From positions 17,432,615 to 17,496,614 of the forward strand of contig JBANSL010000012.1 in assembly GCA_037127255.1 (NCBI GenBank): DNA of 64,000 bases, read 5' to 3'. The notes beneath the pieces were generated by a model, which saw only the letters and a program-made list of their open reading frames with translations, was not told where the DNA came from and made no database searches. Source of the DNA: Persicaria tinctoria. Lineage: Eukaryota > Streptophyta > Magnoliopsida > Caryophyllales > Polygonaceae. The translations under genes and the position numbers were made by a program. Shown in pieces: positions 27,101 to 34,414 of this stretch; position 1 is the stretch's first letter, and every line of letters starts with the position of its first letter.

Positions 27101-30100
27101 CATCGTATTTATACTGCTTACAATTGCCTTTTAATGGGCCTTTTTACCATGGGCTTCTAATTTCCTCAATATATCATCTTTACATCGGGACTTTGGCCCA
27201 CCTATATTCCCATAACATTGTGACAAATATTATATTAATTAGTTATGTTTTGAATAGTAATCCTTATCTATGGAACTACACCGGATATTTGATAATAGGT
27301 TGCAAAGGGTAAAAATAGTGGTGGAGAATCAATACCTATGTTATTAGACCATCTCCAACAGCTTCTCTAAAAATTTCTTCAAAATAGAGAATTGAAAGGC
27401 ATATTCTCTAAATTATTTTTGCTCCATCTCCAACAGCTTCTCCATTTCAACCATTTGGGGAATCATTTAGTTTTAGAGAATGCTGCAGATTTGGGGAAGC
27501 TCCCCCATTTATACTGCTACTTCCCCATTTTGGAGAATGAAATGGAGAATCTATTGGATTTAAAAAACACCTAAAATTCCCCAAAAATCACCAAAATTCC
27601 TATTTTGAAGAAGCTGTTGGAGATGCTCTTACGGGTTCCCCGAATTTCTGATCCATGGGGCGGTTACAATATGTTGGGATTTGGTGACATCATTTTTCCT
27701 GGTTTACTGGTTTCATTTTCTCACAGGTATTTTTATTTTTTATATTTTTATATTCCCCTTATCCTTTCTTTTTAATTAAGCTGCATAAAATCATTTGATA
27801 AATCAAGATAAATACTAGTATTTCTGTCGTGATAATCGATCTCTAGTTTATTCATTAATTGTTAATTATTTTCTATTTTATTAAATATCATACTGACTAG
27901 TTGCACTTTTTTTACAACTATATAGATTTGATAATGCTAGCAAGAAGCGTTTAGCAAACGGATACTTTTTGTATTTGAGTATTGGCTATGCCACAGGTAA
28001 GTATTTAAATTTCATACCTTTCTTCTATTTAGCAACTACTCCTTTAATCGGTGAACAATATGGTTAATTCAAAATCAATTTGTCTTTAGACAAGAGAAGC
28101 TTCCATCGTTAGAAAAATACAGATATATCACCGAGTACCATATGAATAATTGGTTCAAAGCAACTAAGTTGTTTGATCAGGAAAAAAATAAAAAAACAAA
28201 TGCACAACCAAGGAAAAACAGGAAAAATTACAAGGCAAAAAATAAGCACTGGCGAAAACCTCCCCGAGACTTCTCCAAATTGAATTTTGATGGCTCTTCA
28301 CTGCCCAACAACGATAGTAGCGTGGGTTTTATCATTCGGGACTGTGACGGGACCCCACTGAAGCATGGTTATGCTTATGTCGGGTCTCAAACTCCTCTGG
28401 TTGCGGAAGCTTTAGCGCTTCGCATGGGTATCCTCACTGCTAAGGCATTAGGCATTGATAAGCTTATTATCGAAGGAGACTCACTAATTGTCATAAATTA
28501 TCTAAAGGCGGGAATTCATTGCCCATGGGAAATCGAGATGATTATGTCAGAAATTAGTATAATTACTCAAGGGTTTACTGAAGTTGTTTTCTCCCATATA
28601 CTTCGTGCTGGTAGCCAAGTGACTGACAAAGTTGCACACCTTAGCCGTTGTACTAGTAACCCTAATTTGTTAAGTGATCAAGGTCCGATCGACCTCATCC
28701 GAAAGGATATGCAATCGGCTAGGGTCTTCCGGGACATCCGAATTCTTACCTAATAAAAAAAATACTCCTTAAACTACTAAAAAGAAGGTGTACGTTAGTA
28801 AAAGAATTTGACATGTCTTATTTATTTCATATAATGTACAAAGAGTGTTGTCATTCATGTACATAACATCAATTTTTGATGAAAGTACAAAACATCAATT
28901 TGGTTTCAAACATATATACAAATGCACCTTTTTGGGGGTTGATCTGTGATGAAAGAATAGACATTTAAACAAACAGGATCGACACACATAATTTATCGTG
29001 ATTCATTAAATTGGTTGCATCCACACTAAGAGATTTCATTGAGGAGTTTCTTAAAACCATACGAGAATTACAAAATGTGTCACCTACACTAACTGATAAA
29101 CGATAAACCTATGAAACAAGAAACATTGAATACCGTACGTTAATGTGAAACCACTGCTAGCCCTTGGACCCTGGCTCTACTGGTTGGGGCTTCACTCCCG
29201 AACCCTTGGACCTCTTTTGGTTAGGGGGCCCACCCCCGAACCCCTGGTGGTTACAATCACTCAGCCGCAATTCAACTGAATTGTATTGAATCGAGTTGGA
29301 TATTTCTAGGGTATGTGTATAGGAGATTAGTCTTATATTATTCTAATCCTGGCTAAATCTATCAATAAGCTAGACTCATATAGATAACTTTAAATCTAAA
29401 TAAAATATATTTTATCTAGATCATATTATAGATAAATCTATCTATAATTAATAAATTCCTTAAGTTAAACCCTATTAGATTCAAATCATCCCAACACTAG
29501 ATATTTTTCTGCGACAATTTGTGTGAAATAGTACGTATTCGTTTATGCAAATAATATCTTTCTATATACAAAATGTTGTGGCACATAACCTTATTGCATG
29601 CTAGAAAAAATAAGCTTCTTTATATTTATCTACACACATTTTTATCGGTTTCTTAAACATAAGAAAGTTTTTTAACTAACCATTAGCATGTTCTAAAAAG
29701 CAAACTCAAAGTGTGAAACATGATTATTGTTTATTTATTAAATGATTAATATTTTTATGTTTTAGAAACAACACTTGTAAATTCATACTAATTACTCTCA
29801 TACACATTTTGTTAGGCATTGGTCTTACTTATTTGTCATTGTACGTAATGAATGGGCACGGTCAACCGGCATTGTTGTACCTCGTTCCTTGTACTTTAGG
29901 TAACTTCATAATTTCAAAGAGCAAATATCTCCATTACAAAGACCTAATATCTCCTTATAAACAAATATAAAGAAGAAACATGCATAATCAAAGTTTTAAT
30001 TTCTTTTTCATGTCTATCTTTTAAGTTTTTATGTACAATATTTTTTTTATTTCAGGATTAATAGTAATTTTAGGTTATAGAAGAAGTGAGCTCAGACAAC

Positions 30101-30150
30101 TCTGGACTGGAAAAGATCAAGATTCTAATGCGTCATCAACTAGGACTTAA
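2135..30150 (+). CDS. SPPL: Signal peptide peptidase-like (SPPL) intramembrane aspartyl protease, 14 exons, interrupted in exon 11
   Basis: Exons: 2135-2263, 3199-3357, 4949-5060, 5224-5343, 5628-5782, 16685-16867, 17447-17481, 19128-19284, 19588-19641, 19764-19856, 27299-27726 (holding a MITE at 27347-27628), 27926-27996, 29816-29899, 30056-30150. All introns are GT-AG and the phases agree. Without the MITE and one TTA copy they give 1590 nt, 529 residues, the usual size of PA-domain plant SPPLs. SPPLs cleave type II membrane proteins within the bilayer in endomembranes. Visible marks are an N-terminal signal peptide, a PA domain, YD (Y380-D381), GFGD (431-434) and QPAL (487-490). As it stands, translation would stop at 27368-27370 after about 422 residues, losing the second catalytic Asp and PAL, so this is probably a pseudogene allele. 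Identity is very secure; functional state is inference. Confidence 0.93.
2294..2555. repeat. Tandem duplication in SPPL intron 1
   Basis: The about 109-bp segment 2294-2402 recurs at 2447-2555, a 153-bp offset, with very few differences (for example TCATAAAT versus TCACAAAT). Confidence 0.85.
3533..4575 (-). mobile_element. Non-autonomous Helitron with repeated internal units
   Basis: Read on the minus strand the element starts TCTATATAAA at 4575 and ends CTAG at 3536-3533. Just inside the 3' end is a decayed hairpin (CGCGTCATGGCACCGGGAT). It sits between A 3532 and T 4576, the expected Helitron target. No 8-bp or 5-bp duplication is visible, which also fits. The interior holds about four copies of a 160-240-bp unit running from AATAGTTAGTAAAATTAAAG to AGAGTTTATATAGAT, at roughly 3828, 3998, 4158 and 4400. 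No RepHel coding remains. Confidence 0.7.
5985..6194 (-). repeat. 3' LTR of the intron-5 Copia
   Basis: 210 bp, matching 15879-16128 through long shared blocks such as ATATGAAGGAAGACCCTAC. The 5' LTR is longer because it holds an internal duplication. Confidence 0.88.
6445..7209. mobile_element. Non-autonomous hAT-like element in the Copia
   Basis: The 8-bp duplication GTCGCAAT flanks it at 6437-6444 and 7210-7217. Ends are CTATGTTACACGGAAAC and, read backwards, CTATGATACCCTGAAAC. The interior has repeated GAAACG motifs near both ends and no coding sequence. Eight-bp duplications point to hAT, though the CTATG terminus is not the commonest hAT start. Confidence 0.75.
7434..8560 (-). pseudogene. 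Copia reverse transcriptase remnant
   Basis: Minus-strand frames encode the start of the RVT_2 domain ([20 protein letters not shown], 8333-8548) and its end ([19 protein letters not shown], 7434-7742). Between them the frame is broken, with only short recognisable pieces such as YKARLVAKG near 8240. It belongs to the intron-5 Copia. Confidence 0.8.
10089..10556. mobile_element. PIF/Harbinger (Tourist-like) MITE
   Basis: TTA duplications lie at 10086-10088 and 10557-10559. Ends are AGAGCAATCCCAACA and, read backwards, AGCAACCTCAGCAGC, the same end type as the MITE in SPPL exon 11. The interior repeats TCTCTCCCAAA motifs and has no coding sequence. Confidence 0.65.
10650..10729. repeat. (GA)40 microsatellite
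   Basis: An uninterrupted 80-bp GA run. It creates spurious Ser/Leu open frames on the minus strand. Confidence 0.97.
10731..12083 (-). pseudogene. Second Copia: RT end, RNase H and 3' LTR region
   Basis: Minus-strand coding holds YVDD in a reverse transcriptase block (11601-12083), then the RVT connection ([20 protein letters not shown]) and RNase H ([26 protein letters not shown]) ending with TAA near 10985. A frameshift near 11640, where the KLNF segment is duplicated, and one stop near 11257 break it. A purine tract AAGGGGG at 10979-10990 marks the start of a 3' LTR that extends to about 10780. The 5' part is missing beyond 12083. It is nested in the hAT at 9336-13016. Confidence 0.85.
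12451..12931. mobile_element. Small hAT-like element
   Basis: Ends are CAATGTTCTAAAAAA and, read backwards, CAATGTTCCAAAAAA. Flanks ACCTTGGG (12443-12450) and ACTTTGGG (12932-12939) match at 7 of 8 positions, consistent with a hAT duplication. The interior repeats CCTAGACCC motifs near both ends. Confidence 0.75.
13025..13400 (-). pseudogene. Copia integrase remnant
   Basis: Minus-strand translation shows [12 protein letters not shown], the start of the integrase catalytic core, preceded by a GAG-pre-integrase-like [12 protein letters not shown] segment. Frames shift repeatedly. The rest of the integrase lies on the other side of the hAT, near 9000-9327. Confidence 0.75.
13405..13703. mobile_element. 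MITE with GGGCTCGTTTGTTT ends
   Basis: Left end GGGCTCGTTTGTTT, right end read backwards GCCCCCGTTTGTTT. About 299 bp, non-coding. The target duplication is unclear (TTT/TTA), so only PIF/Harbinger-like is suggested. Confidence 0.6.
13909..14325. mobile_element. Non-autonomous hAT-like element
   Basis: Ends are TAGTGCTGGGAAAA (from 13913) and, read backwards, TAGGGGTGGGCAAC, a widespread hAT type. Flanks ATATGTAG (13901-13908) and ATTTGTAG (14326-14333) match at 7 of 8. The interior has GGTCC/GGACC-rich ends and an AT-rich centre. Confidence 0.65.
14930..15756 (-). pseudogene. Copia Gag remnant
   Basis: Starts at ATG 15756 ([10 protein letters not shown]), shows [15 protein letters not shown] and later a CCHC knuckle [14 protein letters not shown] near 14960-15000. 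Stops and indels break the frame. It resembles the Gag at 1-1019, so the two elements are of one lineage. Confidence 0.82.
15879..16128 (-). repeat. 5' LTR of the intron-5 Copia
   Basis: 250 bp. It holds a direct duplication of about 50 bp (GAGATGAGAAAGAACT... to CACAAGTTG, twice) absent from the 3' LTR. The primer site adjoins at 15878. Confidence 0.88.
16129..16684. other. SPPL intron 5, right flank
   Basis: Target duplication ATAAG then AT-rich intron; 16134-16470 holds inverted AT-rich pieces (AGTATTAACTTTTTAAAT-like) that may be an old MITE. No gene. Confidence 0.5.
16685..19856 (+). CDS. SPPL: SPPL exons 6-10: helices 2-6, first catalytic aspartate
   Basis: Exon 6 encodes a linker and the helix region [20 protein letters not shown]. 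Exon 7 is only 35 bp ([11 protein letters not shown]). Exon 8 encodes [13 protein letters not shown] through [10 protein letters not shown], exon 9 [18 protein letters not shown], and exon 10 [16 protein letters not shown] with the YD motif, whose Asp 381 is the first catalytic residue. Every junction restores the family reading frame. No frameshift or stop was found in these exons. Confidence 0.92.
17482..19127. other. SPPL intron 7
   Basis: Mostly AT-rich. The stretch 17980-18420 is more GC-rich and has open frames on both strands (for example [20 protein letters not shown] on +), possibly a decayed gene piece, but I cannot name it. Confidence 0.4.
20071..20315 (-). repeat. 3' LTR of the chromovirus
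   Basis: Matches 26981-27217 along its length, for example TTTGTCTGTATTTTCATTC; a GA-rich run near 20100 differs in length. Confidence 0.92.
20316..21886 (-). pseudogene. Chromovirus integrase and chromodomain
   Basis: 21497-21886 encodes the zinc-binding part with [20 protein letters not shown] after the RNase H tail AADALSRKF. The catalytic core at 20900-21490 is broken. 20653-20886 encodes the C-terminal block [14 protein letters not shown], and 20229-20435 the chromodomain [14 protein letters not shown], which runs into the LTR through LEDKPSWGG. Chromodomains of this type guide integration toward chromatin. Confidence 0.85.
21929..23359 (-). pseudogene. Chromovirus reverse transcriptase and RNase H
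   Basis: 23024-23359 is the protease-RT linker ([17 protein letters not shown]). 22384-23004 is the RT with [15 protein letters not shown] and [12 protein letters not shown]; the catalytic box reads FFYDIMVY rather than the usual FxDDILVY, so an active-site Asp is lost. 21929-22480 continues with [17 protein letters not shown] and the RNase H piece. The two overlap through a frameshift near 22400. Confidence 0.88.
23444..23632 (-). pseudogene. Chromovirus aspartic protease remnant
   Basis: Encodes [16 protein letters not shown], where family members have D-S/T-G-S/A-T-H-N. The Gly-Ser pair is altered to N-V, so the enzyme would be inactive. A hAT insertion separates it from the Gag part. Confidence 0.75.
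24054..24110. repeat. (TA)n microsatellite
   Basis: An uninterrupted TA run of about 57 bp at the left border of the GC-rich inserted block. Confidence 0.95.
24460..24787 (-). pseudogene. Captured N-terminal fragment of a wax synthase (long-chain-alcohol O-fatty-acyltransferase)
   Basis: On the minus strand, 24787-24712 reads [20 protein letters not shown] and, after a one-base frame change at about 24710, [20 protein letters not shown] then [20 protein letters not shown] and [18 protein letters not shown]. From family knowledge this order matches the first roughly 100 residues of plant wax synthases: helix, helix, (F)xxWLANFKLLLF, FISFxCxPI. Only that part is present; the MBOAT-like catalytic region with its His is absent. 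GC content is much higher than that of the surrounding hAT. The upstream GC-rich stretch 24170-24450 may be more of the same locus but I do not recognise it. Confidence 0.75.
25253..25430. repeat. Minisatellite, about 28-bp unit
   Basis: Seven to eight copies of a unit like AATAGAGGTTGGTTCAGTGA, with small variations, inside the hAT. Confidence 0.88.
25733..26801 (-). pseudogene. Chromovirus Gag
   Basis: 26229-26801 (ATG 26801) encodes a Retrotrans_gag domain: [47 protein letters not shown]. It stops at 26229. After a frame break, 25733-26054 encodes a basic region and a decayed zinc knuckle [15 protein letters not shown]. The hAT at 23641-25724 separates this from Pol. Confidence 0.88.
26981..27217 (-). 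repeat. 5' LTR of the chromovirus
   Basis: 237 bp, TG...CA ends, primer site adjoining on the left at 26980. Confidence 0.92.
27299..30150 (+). CDS. SPPL: SPPL exons 11-14: GxGD and PAL motifs
   Basis: Exon 11 begins after AATAG at 27298, encodes [16 protein letters not shown], is then broken by a MITE, and resumes at 27632 with [14 protein letters not shown] and [11 protein letters not shown]. Exon 12 encodes [18 protein letters not shown], exon 13 [17 protein letters not shown], and exon 14 the cytosolic tail ending SSTRT with TAA at 30148-30150. GxGD carries the second active-site Asp and PAL packs against the active site in presenilin-type proteases. The coding sequence downstream of the MITE is otherwise undamaged, which suggests a recent insertion. 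Confidence 0.92.
27347..27628. mobile_element. PIF/Harbinger-type MITE inside SPPL exon 11
   Basis: Ends are GACCATCTCCAACAGCTTCT and, read backwards, GAGCATCTCCAACAGCTTCT, so 19 of 20 bases match. TTA duplications lie at 27344-27346 and 27629-27631. The interior has another CCATCTCCAACAGCTTCTCC at about 27423. Removing the MITE and one TTA restores the codons for PMLL followed by [12 protein letters not shown]. In the host frame the MITE brings a TAA at 27368-27370. Confidence 0.92.
28142..28753 (+). CDS. RNase H (RVT_3-type) ORF, 3' fragment of an L1-like LINE in SPPL intron 12
   Basis: A 203-codon frame with the plant LINE RNase H domain. Acid residues occupy the expected places: [31 protein letters not shown]. 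Family members have this domain at the C terminus of L1 ORF2. The stop is followed closely by CTAATAAAAAA, like the 3' end of the LINE at 46720-49907, whose RNase H shares CPWEIE-IMS. No RT precedes it, so it is a 5'-truncated copy; the exact 5' border and target duplication were not found. Whether it is ever translated is unknown. Confidence 0.8.
   Translation: MNNWFKATKLFDQEKNKKTNAQPRKNRKNYKAKNKHWRKPPRDFSKLNFDGSSLPNNDSSVGFIIRDCDGTPLKHGYAYVGSQTPLVAEALALRMGILTAKALGIDKLIIEGDSLIVINYLKAGIHCPWEIEMIMSEISIITQGFTEVVFSHILRAGSQVTDKVAHLSRCTSNPNLLSDQGPIDLIRKDMQSARVFRDIRILT
28754..29815. other. SPPL intron 12, right part
   Basis: AT-rich intron. At 29155-29250 two diverged copies of a CCCTTGGACC...CCCGAACCC segment lie in tandem. 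No gene. Confidence 0.5.
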
Positions 30151-30600
30151 TATAAAAGATTAGGTTATGTGTAATATTAGGAAGGAACCATAGGAATGTA
30201 ATGATCGGATGTATTTGATAGCTTAGTAGGTTTTCTTATGCTAAAATTTCATGTAGTTAGGATTAAACAAGGATTGTGATAAATACTTTTTTTGGAGATG
30301 TATAATTGTACCAAAATTTCACTATTTTCCCCTTAGTTCAGTTACTATACTACAGATATGACAAAATTTCCCCATGTGGCATTTTGAAGTACGGTGTAAC
30401 ATTTGCACCGTTAATCTTCTTTTCCTTATGAATAAACCCGTGGCTTTATATGAGGAATACCCGAATAGATTCAAACACATTTTAGCATTTTACATCTCTA
30501 AGGCCATTATAGCCAGGGACAGAACTAGGGGTGGGCTGGTGTATGCTATAGCTCACCCATTTTACAATTAATATAGATATAATATGGGTGCATAAATGGA
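30151..30600. other. SPPL 3' flank
   Basis: The likely 3' UTR follows the stop; no clear poly(A) signal was fixed. At 30513 CAGGGACAGAACTAGGGGTGG resembles a hAT end, but no partner end was found. Confidence 0.4.
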
Positions 30601-30604
30601 CAAG

Positions 30605-30700
30605 ATGCTTGATTAGCGCAGTTGGTTGAGAGTGGTGAGGGGAGGAGTAATGGCGGGGTTTCGATTCCTGCCTAGTAGCTCCTTTCTCCCCCTTTTTTTT
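30605..30700 (+). repeat. tRNA-related SINE-like sequence
   Basis: TTAGCGCAGTTGGTTGAGAG (about 30614) fits the RNA polymerase III A box and GGTTTCGATTCCTGCC (about 30657) the B box, at tRNA-like spacing, and a T-rich tail follows. It lacks a full tRNA fold, so a SINE head or tRNA relic is more likely than a tRNA gene. Confidence 0.5.
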
Positions 30701-30702
30701 GT

Positions 30703-31570
30703 CTTTTTTTTTATTAGGTAATAATTCGATGGCAAGACAGACATGACTCATTGAGAGGTCGATAGAGTCGGCAGACGGCGAACCGTAGAGCATACAATCT
30801 AAAATAAACGGTGCAATACAAAAGCGACAAACAAACAACACCAGACGAACCGACGGACCTAACCCAAAAAAGCTGAGAACAACAACGACAAACCCCGAAG
30901 CCAAGCGCCACCAAGCGATGACACCGCTGGCCAGCGGTACATCAGGAGTCCCTCCTGTGGGCGATGAAGACGAGCCTCTAAGGAAATCTTTTTTTTTTTT
31001 GTCTTTTTTTTATTAGGTAATAATTCGATGGCCAAACAGACCTGGTTCATCGAGAGGCCGACAAAGTCGGTAGACGGCGAACCATCGAGCATACAATCTA
31101 AAATAAACGGTGCAATACAAAAGCGGCAAACAAACAACACCAGACGAACCGACGAACCTAACCCAAAAAAGTTGAGAACAACAAGGACAAACCCCGGAGC
31201 CAAGCGCTATCAAGCGATGACACCGCTGGCCAGCGGTACATCAAGATTCCCTCCTGTGGGCGATGAAGACGAACCTCCAAAGAAATCTTTTTTTTTTTAT
31301 TAGGTAATAATTCGATGGCCAGACAGACCTGGCTCATCGAGAGGCCGACAGAGTCGGCAGACGGCGAACTGTCGAGCATACAATCTAAAATAAACGGTGC
31401 AATACAAAAGCGGCAAACAAACAACACCAGATGAACCGACAAACCTAACCCAAAAAAGCTGAGAACAACAAGGACAAACCCCGGAGCCAAGCGCCACCAA
31501 GCAATGACACCGCTGGCCAGCGGTACATCGGGAGTCCCTCCTGTGGGCGATGAAGATGAACCTTCAAGGA
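30703..31570 (-). repeat. Three tandem units of about 290 bp with LINE-like 3' ends
   Basis: Units begin (plus sense) with a T run then TTATTAGGTAATAATTCGATGG at about 30703, 31003 and 31293, and end near AAGGAAATC. On the minus strand each unit ends ATTACCTAATAAAAA, like the LINE tails at 28753 and 49897. So each unit looks like a LINE 3' segment plus its A tail, tandemly multiplied. Minus-strand open frames recur in each unit but have no recognisable domain. Confidence 0.75.
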
Positions 31571-32501
31571 AATTTCCGGAATACGGAGTTTCCTCGATGC
31601 ACACCGCCACGACCCCAGCCAGACCCGACACCGGATACCAGAGTCCCAACTCAGACTAGGACCGCCAAGAACAGCCGGAAACGTTGCCAAGAGCCACCCT
31701 GTAAAGAATGCACCAGAGAACCCTTTTGGGATATTGTCAAGCCCTATACGGGTGAGTTTACTCGGACCTTAACGGGTTTATTCCCTCTTTTCCTTTTTAT
31801 TTTTTCTTTAAATCGGGAAGCTTTGGGCCCTAGTCATTAGGCTTGGGCCCGAAGCACCAACTTTGGCCCATATCTCACAAGAGCGGGCCACCTTCGGGCC
31901 CAAGGAGACCTAAAGAGGTCCGATAGATGGAGATGTTTCACAAGCAACACACGATACGGAGAGCGGGGCTGGAGACGGTGAAAACCCCGAACAAGGAGTT
32001 GCCAGCCAGCCCAGCACCACCGGGATTCGATAGAGGAGGGAAGCAGAAGCGTCGCCCACAGAAGGAGCAGAGCATGTAGACAGCCTTCACGCACGCCAAG
32101 GCCAAAACCAACCAGAATGATGGACAACCACAACCGAACGACGTGAAAGGCAGGAGGAAGGCATCGACGACACGAGAAGCACAGGTTGGACGCCGACCTT
32201 GGAGACGCTGGAGAAGCCCCAATCGAGCTGAGACTGGACAAACATGAACCCAAACCGGCCAAATCCAAGCCGATTCGAATACGTCAATGACGATTTGTAG
32301 GAGATAGAATCGAATTGGGGAAAACTCAAAAAGCCCCAAATCGATTGAATGAATCGGGGGATTCGAATCGCCAAAATAAAAAAGCCACAATGCTGGGTAC
32401 GAGAGGAGGATGACAACAAATGGTGATTTGGGATGGGGGATTGTGGAATAATAGTCTAGGATTGAATTTCACGGATCCGAATTAGATGAAACGTTAGGCT
32501 A
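31571..32501. other. GC-richer unrecognised sequence left of a hairpin
   Basis: Open frames overlap on the minus strand (31837-32268, 31938-32390, 32087-32419) but none has a domain I recognise. It adjoins the tandem units and may be the 5' part of the same retroelement. No confident gene. Confidence 0.4.
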
Positions 32502-32540
32502 CTTTCTAGAGAGATGGGCTCTGCCCATCTCTCTAGAAAG
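32502..32540. other. Perfect 18-bp inverted repeat with 3-nt loop
   Basis: CTTTCTAGAGAGATGGGC (32502-32519), loop TCT, then its exact complement (32523-32540), followed by GGTTTTTTTT. The strong stem could form a hairpin in RNA or DNA. Confidence 0.9.
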
Positions 32541-33176
32541 GGTTTTTTTTGTAATTGTTACAAAGATTTTTTGTCTTACTTTATACTCCTTGTAGTTTTC
32601 TTTTCTTTCTTTTTAGTTTTTTTTCTTTCTTTTAAATGACCAAAATGTTTTCACCCCCTTTATTCATTTAACTCTATTATTTCAAAATTAAATATAAATA
32701 AATTTTTTATTTTTACTCAATAAATATAATGATAAATGGGGAGAAAAAATAAAATAAAATTATACGCAAATCTAGCCTACCCAAGATTGTAATCCTGGTT
32801 CCGTGCTTGATTATAACGGGCCGAGTTTGGACCAAGTTCGGTTTTTGGGCCAGTTGTCTTGTCCAGCCCTGCCCACATGGCGGACCGGGTAGCCCAACGG
32901 ACCACCCATTAAAAGTTGGTGAAATATATTTTTTAATTTTTAATTTTTGCGTCTTATCCCAGACTTTACAATGTGTGCTAAATATCCCAAAAGTTTGAAA
33001 TTTCATACAAATAAAAGGTACACAAGTTACACAACTTTGAAATCATACCCTATAATATTTGGTGTAAGTTCGTTTCAATGAAAAAAATATTAAAAATAAT
33101 TTATTTAACAATATTGTATTCCTTAATTTATATGTAATTTGAATACTATTAGTCATTTAGTATTAACTAGTGTAAT
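32541..33176. other. AT-rich sequence, no gene
   Basis: T-rich and AT-rich with a short GC-richer piece at 32760-32910. No supported coding sequence. Confidence 0.5.
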
Positions 33177-33202
33177 ACTCGTGCCTTGAAGGCACGGGAA
33201 TT
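33177..33202 (-). mobile_element. Helitron 3' terminus
   Basis: On the minus strand a hairpin CCGTGCCTTCAAGGCACGAG is followed by TATTACACTAG, ending CTAG at 33180-33177 next to A. This is the same end type as the intron-2 Helitron. The 5' end to the right was not located. Confidence 0.6.
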
Positions 33203-34377
33203 TGATCCATTTTAATTTGAACATCATTTTATATATCTGTATAATACTATATTAATATATACTTGTTTACAATAATTAAAAATATGTATAAAGTATTTTT
33301 TATAATTTATAAATTAGTTGAAAAGAGATACAATAGAAATTTTAAAAATGATTTAATAAGGTAAAGTAGTAATAATATTCAAACACACCACCTAATATAA
33401 TTTGAAATAAATATATAACTATTATCATTAGGATAAATCAAAAAGGAAAATATAAACTCCCATAGAAAGATTAAAAAAATCATAAGCACACGATTGTGCG
33501 AATACTTTTGAAGTTATGTAGATATACATAAATTATTTATTATTTTCATGAGAAAGATGGATAGAAAGAGAGGGAAATAAACAGTGAAAATAAAGGTAAG
33601 ATGATAAAAAAAAAAAACTAAGATCCTAAAAGGTAGAAAAGTGATATAAGAAGTCATGTAAAATAAGAATTAGTCATGCTTATAAGTCTTAAAATATTAT
33701 TTATTTTTCGATAGTCATAAATGCCTAAAATAATTAAATTGTAAAAAACAACTTTTTTGGCTCTAATTGATTTTTATAATTAATTTTTGAAATCGAATAT
33801 TCACAAATTGATTATTTTTCCTAACTTCATAAAAAAAACTTTTGCAAGCCTTAAGATATTAAAATTATAATAAGGCCGGCTTGCTAGGTACGTTGTATAT
33901 AATAAGGGCCTTCTAGGTTATTGAAAAAAAAATCGATCTTCCTTATTACATGCTTGTTGTATGTAGACATTATGGAAAATAAATGATTTCAACATCCAAG
34001 AATAAAATCAACTAAGATTTGAGGAAGGTTGAATGTATGTAGACGATTAAAATAGATCACTAATTGACACACAACATATCAATTTAAATAATATATTAGT
34101 ATGAAAAATAGTAAACAAATATGTTTAAAATAGGAAACATATATTTTAAAATTTCAGCAATAATATTGACCAATAAGAAAATACCATTTGAATAAAAAAT
34201 TCAAGTTTAATTGTGGGCACGACAAGTCAGTGAAATGCTAGCAGAATTAGTATTATTAATAAGTACCAATAGATGTAGAAGTATAAATTATAAAATCAAT
34301 ATATCTAGTATTTTAATAAAAATTTATATAATTAATATATACAGGCGGGTCAGGCCACCCTTAGCCCAAGTCCGGGC
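33203..34377. other. AT-rich sequence, no gene
   Basis: Probably Helitron interior at its left, then AT-rich DNA up to the hAT end. No coding signal. Confidence 0.45.
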
Positions 34378-34414
34378 TAGGCGTGGCCACGGGTCAGACC
34401 CGGCGGATCGACGG

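Larger units (their letters stand above)
20071..27217 (-). mobile_element. Ty3/gypsy chromovirus in SPPL intron 10
   Basis: LTRs are 20071-20315 and 26981-27217, about 240 bp, both TGTTACAGATCT...CA in plus sense. The primer site TGGTATTAGAGCGAGC lies at about 26980 downward and a purine tract (GGGGAGGGAGGCAA) at 20316-20330. Minus-strand order is Gag, zinc knuckle, protease, RT, RNase H, integrase, chromodomain, as in chromoviruses. Frames are broken in several places. No exact 5-bp duplication was found (CAGGG versus TTGTG). It contains a 2.1-kb hAT insertion. Confidence 0.92.

Noticed and set aside
30513..30545. hAT-like terminus CAGGGACAGAACTAGGGG
   Set aside because: No matching opposite end or 8-bp duplication was found, so no element is called.
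30714..31690. Repeated minus-strand open frames of 66-163 codons
   Set aside because: They arise from the tandem units, recur with shifted frames, and show no domain.
33203..34377. Search for the 5' end of the Helitron at 33177
   Set aside because: No TCTATATAAA-type start was found in reverse orientation, so only the 3' terminus is reported.
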